From Sphaerolaimus hirsutus (taxonomy: Eukaryota; Nematoda; Chromadorea; Monhysterida; Sphaerolaimidae), in contig OZ038454.1 in NCBI GenBank assembly GCA_964036195.1, forward strand, positions 10,106,001 to 10,170,000: a stretch of DNA of 64,000 bases. Reading direction: 5' to 3'. Position 1 is the first letter of the stretch. The number at the start of each line of letters is the position of its first letter. Positions 1 to 9,925 of the stretch are shown in pieces. Both the position numbers and the translations under genes were made by a program. The notes under the pieces were generated by a model. The model worked only from the letters and a program-made list of their open reading frames with translations. It made no database searches and was not told the origin of the DNA.

Positions 1-2152
1 CAGGAAAACTTAATTTCAAAAATCACAAAATAAAATACTCAAATCCCAAAATCCAACCAACTCGGTTTTCTGCCAGGTGGTAGTGGACAAGGGCCTGGAA
101 GTGGACACCACTGGGCCGAAATCCTGTGAAAAAGGGGGTAAAAAAACTGTCAAATATTTATTTGCATTTCCATTTCCAACAAAATATTTACCACCCCCCA
201 CAAATTCAATTTACTATAAAAACCCAAGTACTTTCTCAAAATAACCTTTTTTTTACCAGTAAAATTCACATTCCAACCCCAATTGCCCATCAAAAACACC
301 CATACTCACTTCATGACACATGGTAATCTTCCCAAAGCGGTTCAGCTCAGACAGGGGTGGACAATGGTCACCATGCCAGAGCACCAGGAATGGACCACCA
401 GGAATGTGGCGCGCCCAGGGGACTTTGGCGGCCTGCTGCAACTGCTCGCGAGTGCCATTACACCTTAGGACCAAATCAGCCCGATCCAAGCTGCACAGGC
501 CGCCCAAAAAACCCGACCCAGCCAGATGGATACTGCACAGCAGAACCTGGATATGGAATTGGATACAAGATAAGTTTCAGCATGGGGGGGCGATTTTTAA
601 ATATGAACAGTTTTAGAAAACTAGGTAATCTTGAAATAAATATATTCAATTTCTATTTAGATATTTTGATTCTTGAAGGAATCTACACATTTTACAGACA
701 TTTTACATTTTATAAGTTTTCAAAAGTATTCTCAAAACGATTTCAAACTGTTCAACTCACCAAAACAACTTTCAAAATCATCTCAAAAACTTTCAACTTT
801 CAGAAATTTATCGAATTAAAAACACAGTCAATGAAGCATTTACAAAGCTCCAATTTCGTTAAACTGTTACACATTTAGCAAGGACATTCTTATCGATGTG
901 ATTCACCCATAATAAGCACAGATTTGTCAACACATTTTACAGTGCCTTAAAGTATTCACATCTGTTTATTTCACACTTTATTTGCGATAAGAAATGCAGC
1001 TTCAACCCAGTCAAATAGATTGACAAGATTCTAAAAGTTGGGACCCCCCCATCTTAAACATATCTGTAGCTTATTTCCCCAATTTGAAGCCAGCTTATCT
1101 GGCACCACATTCTAACAAATTTGAACTGTGTCAATAAGGAATGCTTGAATTAACCCCCCATAAATAAAATTCAACTAAAATTGGGTAAATTCCAAACGAT
1201 ATTTTAAACGCGAACTTTTAGCGGGACTTTAACGCAACTCGCACTTTTCTAAAAAACTGACAAAACGTTAAAATTCAATTAACGATAAGTTTAAAACCAT
1301 AAGTCCTATAGGGACACTTAACCACTCATTTTAAACCTAAAAACCCAAGGAATAAGTCTATCGGATCACCTTGATCCTCAGGGTCCCAGAAAAAAAATCG
1401 CGAGAGGGGAGGTGTACACCTTCTTTTGGGACCCACAAAACAAACTCAAAAGAAAAGGAAACCAACCAGTGTGTAACCACCGTTCCAAACAGTCCCAAAA
1501 GCTTTCAACAAACTAAACCAAAAGCTTTTAACACAATGCTATGTTTAGGATTGTAAATGCAAGTAGGTACTTTCTTTCCATTCCACTAAGCCCACAGTTG
1601 TCCTACACACCTCTGCTAAAGGGACCAATTCATCCACTTGGGCACGAAGCCTCAGGGCTGGAAGACCGTACCCAGAGCAGCCAGGACCCAGGGAGAAACC
1701 CTGCGAACCGACCCTCCAGCGTTCGACCAGGCATTTGGCAGATTAGTAGGAACCAGCAGAGATGTCCAACAGGGACTCAATAGACTGGGGAAGAAGTACC
1801 CACCCACACTAATTAAATTAAATAGCATTGCTTAAAAACTTTGGCTTAAACAAAAAACCTTAGAATAATGCCAATTTTAGGATAAGTTTTGAAAGCATGT
1901 GTACATAACCAGACTCAAATTTACTCTCACACACTCTTAGATAACAAAGTTAGGCATTAGACTTCAGCTTTTTGTTCAAACTTGACTTCTGACTACAAAG
2001 TAAAAACCAACCCTCCTTCAACTTTCCATCCGCGCTCAAGCAACAAATCAACAAATAAATGCAAAGGTGTAGATATGCATGTGTCAACTTTTTCAGTTGA
2101 CATACATACAAAAGGTAGGTAGATACAAATAATTCTTTTTATTTCAATGCAG

Positions 2153-2271
2153 AACCACAAGAGAAACAAAAATCACAAAATCGTCCAGCAGAGCCAAGCA
2201 ATGGAATCCAGTCCAGTCCAGAAAACAGGAGTTTTAGCCAGAGAGCCTCAACAACCAGTGTCCAAGGATCT
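2153..2271 (+). other. Candidate exon upstream of the retroelement ORFs
   Basis: A pyrimidine-rich tract ending TTTCAATGCAG precedes position 2153 and a GTGAGT donor follows 2271. The 119 nt between are open in one frame for 39 codons, rich in Gln, Ser, Asn and Pro, with no domain I recognise. The composition resembles the ends of the gag ORF. It could be an upstream exon of a spliced element transcript or of an unrelated gene. Only splice signals and an open frame support it. Confidence 0.3.
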
Positions 2272-4004
2272 GTGAGTGGGTTAAAATTGTGAAGGGATAG
2301 AAAAAAAACCAAAATTTTACCCGGGAAAAGACTATTTTTCTCAAAATCGGCCAAACTTGGCAGAGTGCCAAAGGCACTAAAACAAACAAAAACATAAGTA
2401 AAAACCACCCGAAATTAAACACCTTACACCCACAAACCTGTTGTGTTCGTTTCAGCACCTTTTGGGATCCAAAATTTTCCAACCATTTTTCACTGGGCAG
2501 AGAACAATCTGCGCGGAAACAAATATTTTCAAAAATATTCAAAGTAGTAAAAATGGTTAGGACAGCACTCAAACACACCATAAACACCTCGAACACCCAA
2601 GGCAAACAAAGGAGGCCCCATGTGGAAGAGTTTCCAAGATTTCAGAAACAAGTGAGTTCTGGCTTGACCGGGGATTATTTTTCTTTTTGGGAGAAAATCA
2701 AGTTTTGGATACATCCTGACAAAACATGTTAAACCACTTTTATGGTTTAAATAGGATACTACACTACAATTAAACATCCAGTGATGTAAAATATTCAATA
2801 AATTTAACTCAACTCTAACTTTTTCTCAAAAAAACCTTCAAATCTAAAACTTCGGGATTGGGATTTTTCACTTCAATTTTTATTCTGGTTTAGGTGACTT
2901 TATTTAAATTTATTTTTTTGATTTGATTTCTATATTTTATATTTATTTTCTCATTTTGTATTTTTGTTTTGTTGCATTTTGGATTGATTTCCCTTGGTAT
3001 TTTGGTCTCAAAACTTCCCCCCTCAACCGCTTTTCACCCAGATTACACCCAGACCCAAGTTGGTTTTTCCACTCATTTAGAGACCTTTTCAATTTGACTG
3101 ATTTATTGTTCCTCTATTTGCTTGCCTACACCCTCACTCTGCATACTTACTCTCCTAGGTATTTTATTCTCCCCTTTTGTCCAATTTTCGTACTTTTTTT
3201 TTCCCTACTTTATACCCTGGGGCATGGTATTTCCCTTGGGGGAGGGGATGGATGATGGATGAGATGGAGATTGCTATAGATTGCTATGGATGCCATAAGC
3301 ACATTAGGTAATAAAATTTGCAAACTGGCCTGGTCATTATACAATTTCTATTCAAATATATGCTTGCATTAGGTATAATTTTCCCAAATTGCACAACTTC
3401 TATGCTAGCTTAGGGTTTCACATATCATTTCCATTTAAATTCAATGCAAATTTGCACTCACATAGGAACACATTCTCATAAATTTAGGTAATTTAGGACA
3501 AATTTCATCACATTTTGCGCTGGCTTAAGGCTTACATATGTCAATTTTATATAAATTCGCACTCACCTAACAGCAATATTTCAACAAATTTTATATTTGC
3601 GCCAGCATGCATTTATATTAGTAAGGCTTGCAACATTTTAATTTTATTATTTAAATAAATTGACCTATTTCATACAAAATATTCCATTTTAGGCACTAAA
3701 ATATCTAAAAATCACCTATTTCAAATCAACAATTCCCTAATTTGTCAAATTTCCTGTACTTCAACAACAAATTTATTACAAATCTGTGGTCACTCCAAGA
3801 TGTCTTCTGACCCTACAACAAGTTGGTCACAAAAATACAAAACTTGGTATATGTTTTGCAAAGATATCACTTGCTTTTTATGCATAATCGTAATTGCAAT
3901 CCCAATTATTTATGTTCTATTTAAACTATATAACTTACTGCAAAAACTCCCACATTTTTAATCAATAATACTTAGTGAAATAATTTCAATTTAGCACGCT
4001 TTCC

Positions 4005-4006
4005 AG
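4005..4006 (+). promoter_or_regulatory. Candidate splice acceptor before gag
   Basis: TTTCCAG precedes the gag ATG by 12 bp. Similar AGs precede the other two element ORFs, suggesting that all three are expressed from spliced RNAs with upstream leader exons. Inferred from signal and position only. Confidence 0.3.
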
Positions 4007-4018
4007 TAATCTACTAAT

Positions 4019-5719
4019 ATGTATGCAGATTCAGGTAGTGCCCAGAGGGCACTGGCTGTCCAGCAGCCAGGTGCAATGGCACGGGCTGGCACCAACAGCT
4101 CACAGGGAGATACTGAGACTGAGGCAGTGAAACTAATCACTCAGGCAAACAGGGACAAGGAGAGACATCTGAAACCACTGCAAGAGTCATACAACTCAAT
4201 GGTGGTGCTCCTCGAGACACTCCCATTGACAGATTCAATCAGAGAGGAACTGCAAGAAGTGATGGCAGACATGAAAGTAGATGTGCTGCTGAAAGCGCTG
4301 GAGGTGAATGGACAAGCAGTCAAGGAAACGGCTGAAGACATTGTCAGGGAAATGCAACAGCAGCCGCCAAACCAAGATGGTGATGTCCAGCAGGGCATAA
4401 CCACTTATGCTGTAACCATGCCAGGGCAAGGCCAGCCAATCGATGTGAGTGATGCCCTGCCCACAGGCAATGGGCAGCAGCAGGCTACCCCAAACTTGGC
4501 ACGTGAAATTCGCGCCCAAATAAGGGCGGAGTTTGAATGGCAACGGGCCAATGTGCCAACTGGTGGCCAAAGGGCGCCTGCAGATCCCAGAAAAAATGTT
4601 GTGAACACCATGATGTGGAAAATGCGCCTTGGAAACCTGCAACGCAGGGTGAATGTGTTCACAGGCCAGGCAGATCAATCCTGGGCTATTTTTGTGGAGG
4701 GTTTTGTCACGCTGTCAAAATCCTTGGCCCTGACTGAAGAGGAAATGTGTGACTTTCTGCCACCATTCCTGACAGGGCCAGCGCTGCAGTGCTATGAGGA
4801 ATTGTCCCCAGCACAGCGCACCAGCTGGCATGAACTGCGCCAAGCCATGGAACGCAGGTTCAATAGCCCTGCAAAAAGAAATGCAATGTTGCGGGAACTG
4901 GATGCTGCCAAACAAGGGCATCTACCGATCACTAGGTATGCAGACCATGTGCATCGCATGGTGTGTGCATTGAACCCAAATGCTCCTGCAGAGCAAATTA
5001 CACAGAAAACTGCAGAAAAGATATTCTGCAGCATGTCAGATGAGCTGATGGCTCTGGCATCACTCCAATCCTTGGAGCCACCAAGTGACTTCCAGTTGCT
5101 AATGACTATGCTGGAACGCTTAGAGGAATGTGCGACCAGAATGAGAAGCTCTGGTCTCGGCTGGGCGCCCAGTAACGCGCTGGTAAACAGCTTTGGCACG
5201 TACGGGGATGGTGTGAAGCTGGATGAAACACCAGCACACCAATGGCGCTTCCCTGTACCCAGCAATGTGCAACAAGTCAATTTTGCTGGAAGGCTGATGC
5301 CACCAAAGCCAGAAATGCCTGCCAGACCAGGAAATAATTACAGGGTCAACAACAATAGGCCTCGGGACCAGCGCTTCGGTTACAAGGAGCGCTCTCCACG
5401 ATTTGTGCCAAGGGAAGCACAAAAGGACAAAGCAAAACAGTCCAGTGATGCTGACAAAATGGACAGGCGCCAGAAAGATAAGTATCTGGACAAAGCCACT
5501 GACATGAGCTCCGACCTGACCACTAAACACAAAGCCACGAGAATGGTCCAGCAGGTCAGCCATGAGTGTGCCACTGAATTCACTGAGCCAGAATCTGACT
5601 CTGAAGTGGATGAATACAACCTGACAGTGGCTAAGAGTGACCTACCAACAGTACTGGCAGCCCTGAAAGAAACTAATCCAGGATTGAGTCTGGAGGAGAT
5701 TCCAGATGAAACAGAGTAA
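4019..5719 (+). CDS. gag: Gag-like capsid protein of the retroelement
   Basis: 566 aa. Residues about 40-120 are charged and helical-looking, probably coiled coil. Residues about 205-380 match the retrotransposon Gag core: the stretch around FTGQADQSWAIFVEGF, then LPPFLTGPALQCYEEL, W-H-E-L-R-Q-A-M-E-R-R-F and a helical C-terminal half. The tail is basic, then acidic near the stop (ESDSEVDEYN). I see no CCHC zinc knuckle; the basic stretch at about 435-500 may bind RNA instead. The ATG at 4019 lies 12 bp after a CCAG acceptor-like site. The next gene is 242 bp downstream in another frame, so this Gag is not joined to Pol by simple frameshift or readthrough. Confidence 0.85.
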   Translation: MYADSGSAQRALAVQQPGAMARAGTNSSQGDTETEAVKLITQANRDKERHLKPLQESYNSMVVLLETLPLTDSIREELQEVMADMKVDVLLKALEVNGQAVKETAEDIVREMQQQPPNQDGDVQQGITTYAVTMPGQGQPIDVSDALPTGNGQQQATPNLAREIRAQIRAEFEWQRANVPTGGQRAPADPRKNVVNTMMWKMRLGNLQRRVNVFTGQADQSWAIFVEGFVTLSKSLALTEEEMCDFLPPFLTGPALQCYEELSPAQRTSWHELRQAMERRFNSPAKRNAMLRELDAAKQGHLPITRYADHVHRMVCALNPNAPAEQITQKTAEKIFCSMSDELMALASLQSLEPPSDFQLLMTMLERLEECATRMRSSGLGWAPSNALVNSFGTYGDGVKLDETPAHQWRFPVPSNVQQVNFAGRLMPPKPEMPARPGNNYRVNNNRPRDQRFGYKERSPRFVPREAQKDKAKQSSDADKMDRRQKDKYLDKATDMSSDLTTKHKATRMVQQVSHECATEFTEPESDSEVDEYNLTVAKSDLPTVLAALKETNPGLSLEEIPDETE

Positions 5720-5961
5720 CATGGGAATCAATCTGGTGATGGGCCATTTGTGACCAATGTCACAAAATGGCAAAATGCTTTCTTTTCTCACACAACTCTA
5801 CAAAAATTTACAAAATCAACCAGTATGTCTTCATAAAACATATACCAAGTCTAGTATATTTCAATTTTAAATTCTCACAATAGTAAAATACACCCCACAA
5901 TCAAGCAGACAACCAGCCAGAGACATCAGCATGTGACACATACAGTGGTGAAACCAGACTG
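5720..5961 (+). promoter_or_regulatory. AT-rich spacer between gag and helicase with candidate acceptor
   Basis: 242 bp without an ORF. A T-rich stretch ending CTCACAATAG (AG at 5882-5883) lies 78 bp before the helicase ATG and could be a splice acceptor for a separate helicase message. No frameshift site or readthrough context links the two ORFs. Confidence 0.3.
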
Positions 5962-8900
5962 ATGTATGATTGGGACTTGGGAGAAAATGGTGAATGGAGA
6001 GAAGTACCAGTAGAATCTGACCAGATGGACACAGCAGAAGCAGACAACAGTGAACCGGATAACCCAATGGATATGTTATGCTCCAGTCCGGATGTGCCAA
6101 CAGGAAATGACCAGTTGACTACAGTGGAAAATGATGAATCAGAAATTCCACCAGAAAGAACAGATCCACCAGACCCAGAACAGTTGCAAGTTGCTGAAGA
6201 GCTAATTGAAGGAAAATTGATCATGGCTGGATTTGAGACAGATCTGAGGAGAAGGCAGTTACATCCAAATCCACCAGGCACAAACAAACGACAAATGGCA
6301 CTCATCCCACATGGAAATCCAACAAGAAATGGTGTCATATATGCCCAAGAAATGATGCAAGATGGAAAGATCCACCCAGAATTGCAAATTGTGCACGCTG
6401 ATTACATAGCAACAGCAGACCTGCGATACCTGATGCAGAAGATTGCATGGGAACTATTGATTGGCACTGAGGCAACTGTGACAATAGAACATGGCAAATG
6501 GGTGCAGCTGCAGATCAAAGTGCCTTTGAGAAGGCTGAAAAGGTGGGCAACATATGTGTCCACCTATTATCTGTCTATTGGCAGGTACGCCACAGGCACA
6601 GGATGGAATGGATGTGAAATCCTGATGCTGACAGACATCATTGGCAAAATGAGTATCGATGGAAGAGTAATTCCCATAGTGGATGCCCTGCGCAAAATCA
6701 GAGAGTTGGGTGAAGCCCACCAAGTTGGCAAGGGCAGAGTGATCAGAAAGAAGACACAGGAGGTCTGGATCTGTGACAAGACCATTCCAAGAGTGATTGA
6801 AGACACATTGCAAAGAAACCAGCCATTGTTTTGGATGCCAGGGATCACAGAAAAAGATCAGATATACCCAAGCGTGAAAGGCATTCAAAAATTATGGCAG
6901 ACATCAGATTTGGCATCAACAGCACCAATTGAAATTTGGAGGAATAGCAAAACTGTCCCACCAATCAGAGACACCTTTGTGAGATTCCCCACCAGTGCAC
7001 TGATGCTGCAAGAACAGTTTTTCCTGCCATTCCTGCAGACAACTGAAGGACTCAGGGATTTACAACGCCTAGCATTCTTTGGATATGAACACAATGCTGA
7101 TGGAAAGGTGTTGTCAACCCAGCAACACCAAGAAGCCAGGATAGAATATATGTACTGGCAGGCCTGGCATTGGGCAGATGAACTAGCTGCCATCAAGTCA
7201 TTTGAAGAGCAGATGTTGATTTATGAAGCAATGGGTGCATTGTTTGATGAATTCCATCTAGCCAAAATGACTCAAGAGATGAATCAGCCAAGGAACAGAG
7301 AAACCCCATGGACAAACAAATTCACCATAATGAGGTCAGAGGATTTCTCATACCTGACATTCAGAACTGAAATTCCAATGGACACCCAGATCCCCTGGAC
7401 CAGCCGCACACCAGTGAAAGTAAATTTCAGGCAGCCAAACCTGGAATCATCAGGGACACTGACAGCTGTGGCACCCTGCCATGATGGCAAGAAACAGCAA
7501 TTGAGTGTGGCAGTGCTGGCCAAAACTGCCCTTCACTACCTCAAAAAGCACATCGAAATGGACCAAAGTGAAGTTTGCATCAGAACAGACAACAGAATAG
7601 ATGATGCTCAAGACAAGCAAACATACACATATATAGTGTATGCACTGATGAACCCATGGAAGACAGCGGCAGAGTTGACCATCATGAAAGTGTTGCTGCC
7701 AAATCGCTTGAGAGAAATCAACCAAATTGTGGCAACCAACATTGACCAGACACAATATGACTATCCAACAGAAAGACCTGAAGGCATGAATCAAAAACAG
7801 TATGAAGTGCTGCAGGCATTGAGAGTGAATGTCAACTGCATCACAGTCAGAGCCCCGGCTGGTGCAGGCAAGTCCAGAGTGGCCATACAGGCCATACAGG
7901 AGCACCTGGCAGCTGGCCTCCACAGACACTGGCAAGAACCATATGCCACCAAGGTTCTGATCACAGCCACAGATAATGAGGCAGTGGAGCGGTTAGCTGA
8001 TGACCTGGATGCATGGATCAGGTCAGGCAGTGTCCCATGGTTGCATGCCCGATTGAAGGCAACCTCTCGCAAAATGGAACAGCAGGAACAGGGCCGCAAA
8101 GGCAAAATGCCCACAGGGTGCAGGCTGCACAGAGGTGAGGCAGTTCCACCAGAATGGATAGCAGAAATGAAAAAACACAAAGATGAAAAAGAAGAAGAGA
8201 CTGCCACACTGGACAGAACACTGCACAACCAGTACCAGATTGTCAGTGCAACCACCAGCACGGCATTGAGCAAACTCAGAGAATGCAAATTTTCAATGCT
8301 GGTTGTGGATGAGTCCACAAAAATCACCAAACTGCAGCTGTGTGCACTTCTGACTTTGTTGAGCACCAGTGAAGACAGGATCAGCAGGCGCTTCATTGTC
8401 TTGCTACTTGGCGATGAATATCAACTTGGAAAACCAAATTTGGGGCAGACTCCAATCAGAAGAGTGATGGAATCAGTTTTCAATGAAAGTGGCCTGGAGA
8501 GAGTGAGCTCAATTGTGGGCAGAAGAAGGCGCTTCAGACTGAAGGAAGTGTACCGGGCCTCAGTAGAACATGCAGGCCTGGTGAAATATTTGATTTATAA
8601 TGGGCACCTGGAGGCACCCATTGAATACCAGACCAGAGCAGAATTCCTGGCAGCCAAGCCACCAGGTTTCCCACTGCTGTTCAAGAGAAGGCCAGATGGC
8701 ACAAAGCAGTACCTGGCACCCATCTACTGGCTAGATGTGAACACAGAGGACGTGGTTGTACAGACAACTGATGGAAACAAAGTGACCAGACGCTGTGACC
8801 GCACCAGGGACCAGTTTGTCACTTTCATGAGCGAATGGTACAAGGCCGCTGGCTGGGATGGTGTGGCTGAGACCAGGATCCTGGCATATTACAAAGAACT

Positions 8901-9351
8901 GCAGTCGGACCTCCAAGATGGATGTTGCCTGCTGGCCAAGCACCACAGCCAGGAGGGCATGCCAAATCTGGACTACAGAGTGACCACATGTGACATTGCA
9001 CAAGGGTCTCAAGAATCAGACATCATTCTGGTCCCAGGATGGACAATGAATACCAAATACAACCAATTAACACACCTGACAAACATGATGCGCTTGTGCG
9101 TGGCACTGACAAGGCAGAGAAGATCCATTGTGATCATCACGGACTTCAAACCAATGTTCACATTGACCAAGACTGCAAGGGGATGGAAGCAACTGTTTGA
9201 ACAAGTGGCGAGAACAGGAGCATTCATCATGACACAGGACAGAGTGGCTGAAGCCAAGGCATTGTTGGGCAAGGATGACCTGTCACTGTGTGTGGCTGCA
9301 GAGAATCCAATTGACTTTTTCGAATTAAACAACCAAGAAACCGGCCAGTAG
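5962..9351 (+). CDS. Superfamily 1 (Upf1-like) helicase encoded by the retroelement
   Basis: 1129 aa. The C-terminal half has the SF1 motifs in order: a Q-motif-like MNQKQYEVLQAL, Walker A GAGKS (634-638), Walker B VVDES (Asp783), motif III GDEYQL (817-822), a motif V-like DIAQGSQESD near 1015, and motif VI VALTRQRR (1047-1054). The motif VI form (ALTR-x-R) fits the Upf1-type branch rather than UvrD. Catalytic residues look intact, so RNA- or DNA-dependent ATPase and unwinding activity is plausible; the substrate is unknown. Residues 1-600 match no family I recognise and begin with an acidic, Pro-rich segment. The first ATG of the frame is used. The gene sits between gag and env-pol on the same strand with similar composition, so it belongs to the element rather than to a neighbouring host gene. 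Confidence 0.85.
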   Translation: MYDWDLGENGEWREVPVESDQMDTAEADNSEPDNPMDMLCSSPDVPTGNDQLTTVENDESEIPPERTDPPDPEQLQVAEELIEGKLIMAGFETDLRRRQLHPNPPGTNKRQMALIPHGNPTRNGVIYAQEMMQDGKIHPELQIVHADYIATADLRYLMQKIAWELLIGTEATVTIEHGKWVQLQIKVPLRRLKRWATYVSTYYLSIGRYATGTGWNGCEILMLTDIIGKMSIDGRVIPIVDALRKIRELGEAHQVGKGRVIRKKTQEVWICDKTIPRVIEDTLQRNQPLFWMPGITEKDQIYPSVKGIQKLWQTSDLASTAPIEIWRNSKTVPPIRDTFVRFPTSALMLQEQFFLPFLQTTEGLRDLQRLAFFGYEHNADGKVLSTQQHQEARIEYMYWQAWHWADELAAIKSFEEQMLIYEAMGALFDEFHLAKMTQEMNQPRNRETPWTNKFTIMRSEDFSYLTFRTEIPMDTQIPWTSRTPVKVNFRQPNLESSGTLTAVAPCHDGKKQQLSVAVLAKTALHYLKKHIEMDQSEVCIRTDNRIDDAQDKQTYTYIVYALMNPWKTAAELTIMKVLLPNRLREINQIVATNIDQTQYDYPTERPEGMNQKQYEVLQALRVNVNCITVRAPAGAGKSRVAIQAIQEHLAAGLHRHWQEPYATKVLITATDNEAVERLADDLDAWIRSGSVPWLHARLKATSRKMEQQEQGRKGKMPTGCRLHRGEAVPPEWIAEMKKHKDEKEEETATLDRTLHNQYQIVSATTSTALSKLRECKFSMLVVDESTKITKLQLCALLTLLSTSEDRISRRFIVLLLGDEYQLGKPNLGQTPIRRVMESVFNESGLERVSSIVGRRRRFRLKEVYRASVEHAGLVKYLIYNGHLEAPIEYQTRAEFLAAKPPGFPLLFKRRPDGTKQYLAPIYWLDVNTEDVVVQTTDGNKVTRRCDRTRDQFVTFMSEWYKAAGWDGVAETRILAYYKELQSDLQDGCCLLAKHHSQEGMPNLDYRVTTCDIAQGSQESDIILVPGWTMNTKYNQLTHLTNMMRLCVALTRQRRSIVIITDFKPMFTLTKTARGWKQLFEQVARTGAFIMTQDRVAEAKALLGKDDLSLCVAAENPIDFFELNNQETGQ

Positions 9352-9925
9352 GCACAATAGTGCATACACAAAACTGGGAGAAATATTATTCATAAATATT
9401 ATTCAATACTTTTATATCCTCTCTTATTTCTCCCCAGTTTTGTCCGGCCAAAGATTTAAATTTCTAAGTAATGATCCAATGTGATTCTTTAGAATAGACT
9501 TCACTTGATCAAACAATCAAAATAAAATTTTTAAATACCTTTACAATTCAAACAAAAATCAACTGAAATCTATTCTTACTATAATTCCTTCCATTAGTAA
9601 CCACATAAATATTCTTTATATACTGTGATTAGCACATTTAGCTGCACATTTAGCTAGCAGATAATGTTATTTTAGGTATATTTTAGATTTTATCCCATAG
9701 ATTATATGCCAACTTAATTTAGGAACTTGTAGCTTAAATGTGTATACAATAACTTATTTACTTATTATGTAGACTTAATATAATAAATGTAATAAAATTA
9801 TAAATCTGTATCACTTAATCATGATTGTGTAATGGTAACTTTACCAGGACTCGCCATGAGTCTTAAACTTTATTATTGAACTTTTTCTATCATCATTTCG
9901 TAAATCAGTCGTCGCAGGCTTCGAA
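9352..9925 (+). promoter_or_regulatory. AT-rich spacer before env-pol with candidate splice acceptor
   Basis: 574 bp without coding potential. It ends in TCGTCGCAG (AG at 9916-9917), 8 bp before the env-pol ATG, with a T-rich tract about 35 bp upstream. This suggests the polyprotein is made from a spliced subgenomic RNA, as Env proteins usually are, rather than by frameshifting from gag. Confidence 0.4.

Larger units (their letters stand above)
1..4018. other. AT-rich region upstream of gag, with scattered coding-like blocks
   Basis: No long ORF and no recognisable protein. Most of it is AT-rich with runs of A, T and C. Three blocks (about 300-560, 1630-1820 and 2153-2271) are richer in CA, CAG and CCA codons and resemble the codon style of the downstream retroelement ORFs. 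This could be a long leader with spliced exons, decayed internal sequence, or unrelated flanking DNA. I looked for a copy of the candidate 3' LTR (17241 onward) here and saw none, so the left boundary of the element is either before this window or lost. Confidence 0.5.

Noticed and set aside
1..4018. 5' LTR of the retroelement.
   Set aside because: No stretch resembling 17241-17752 was seen on either strand.
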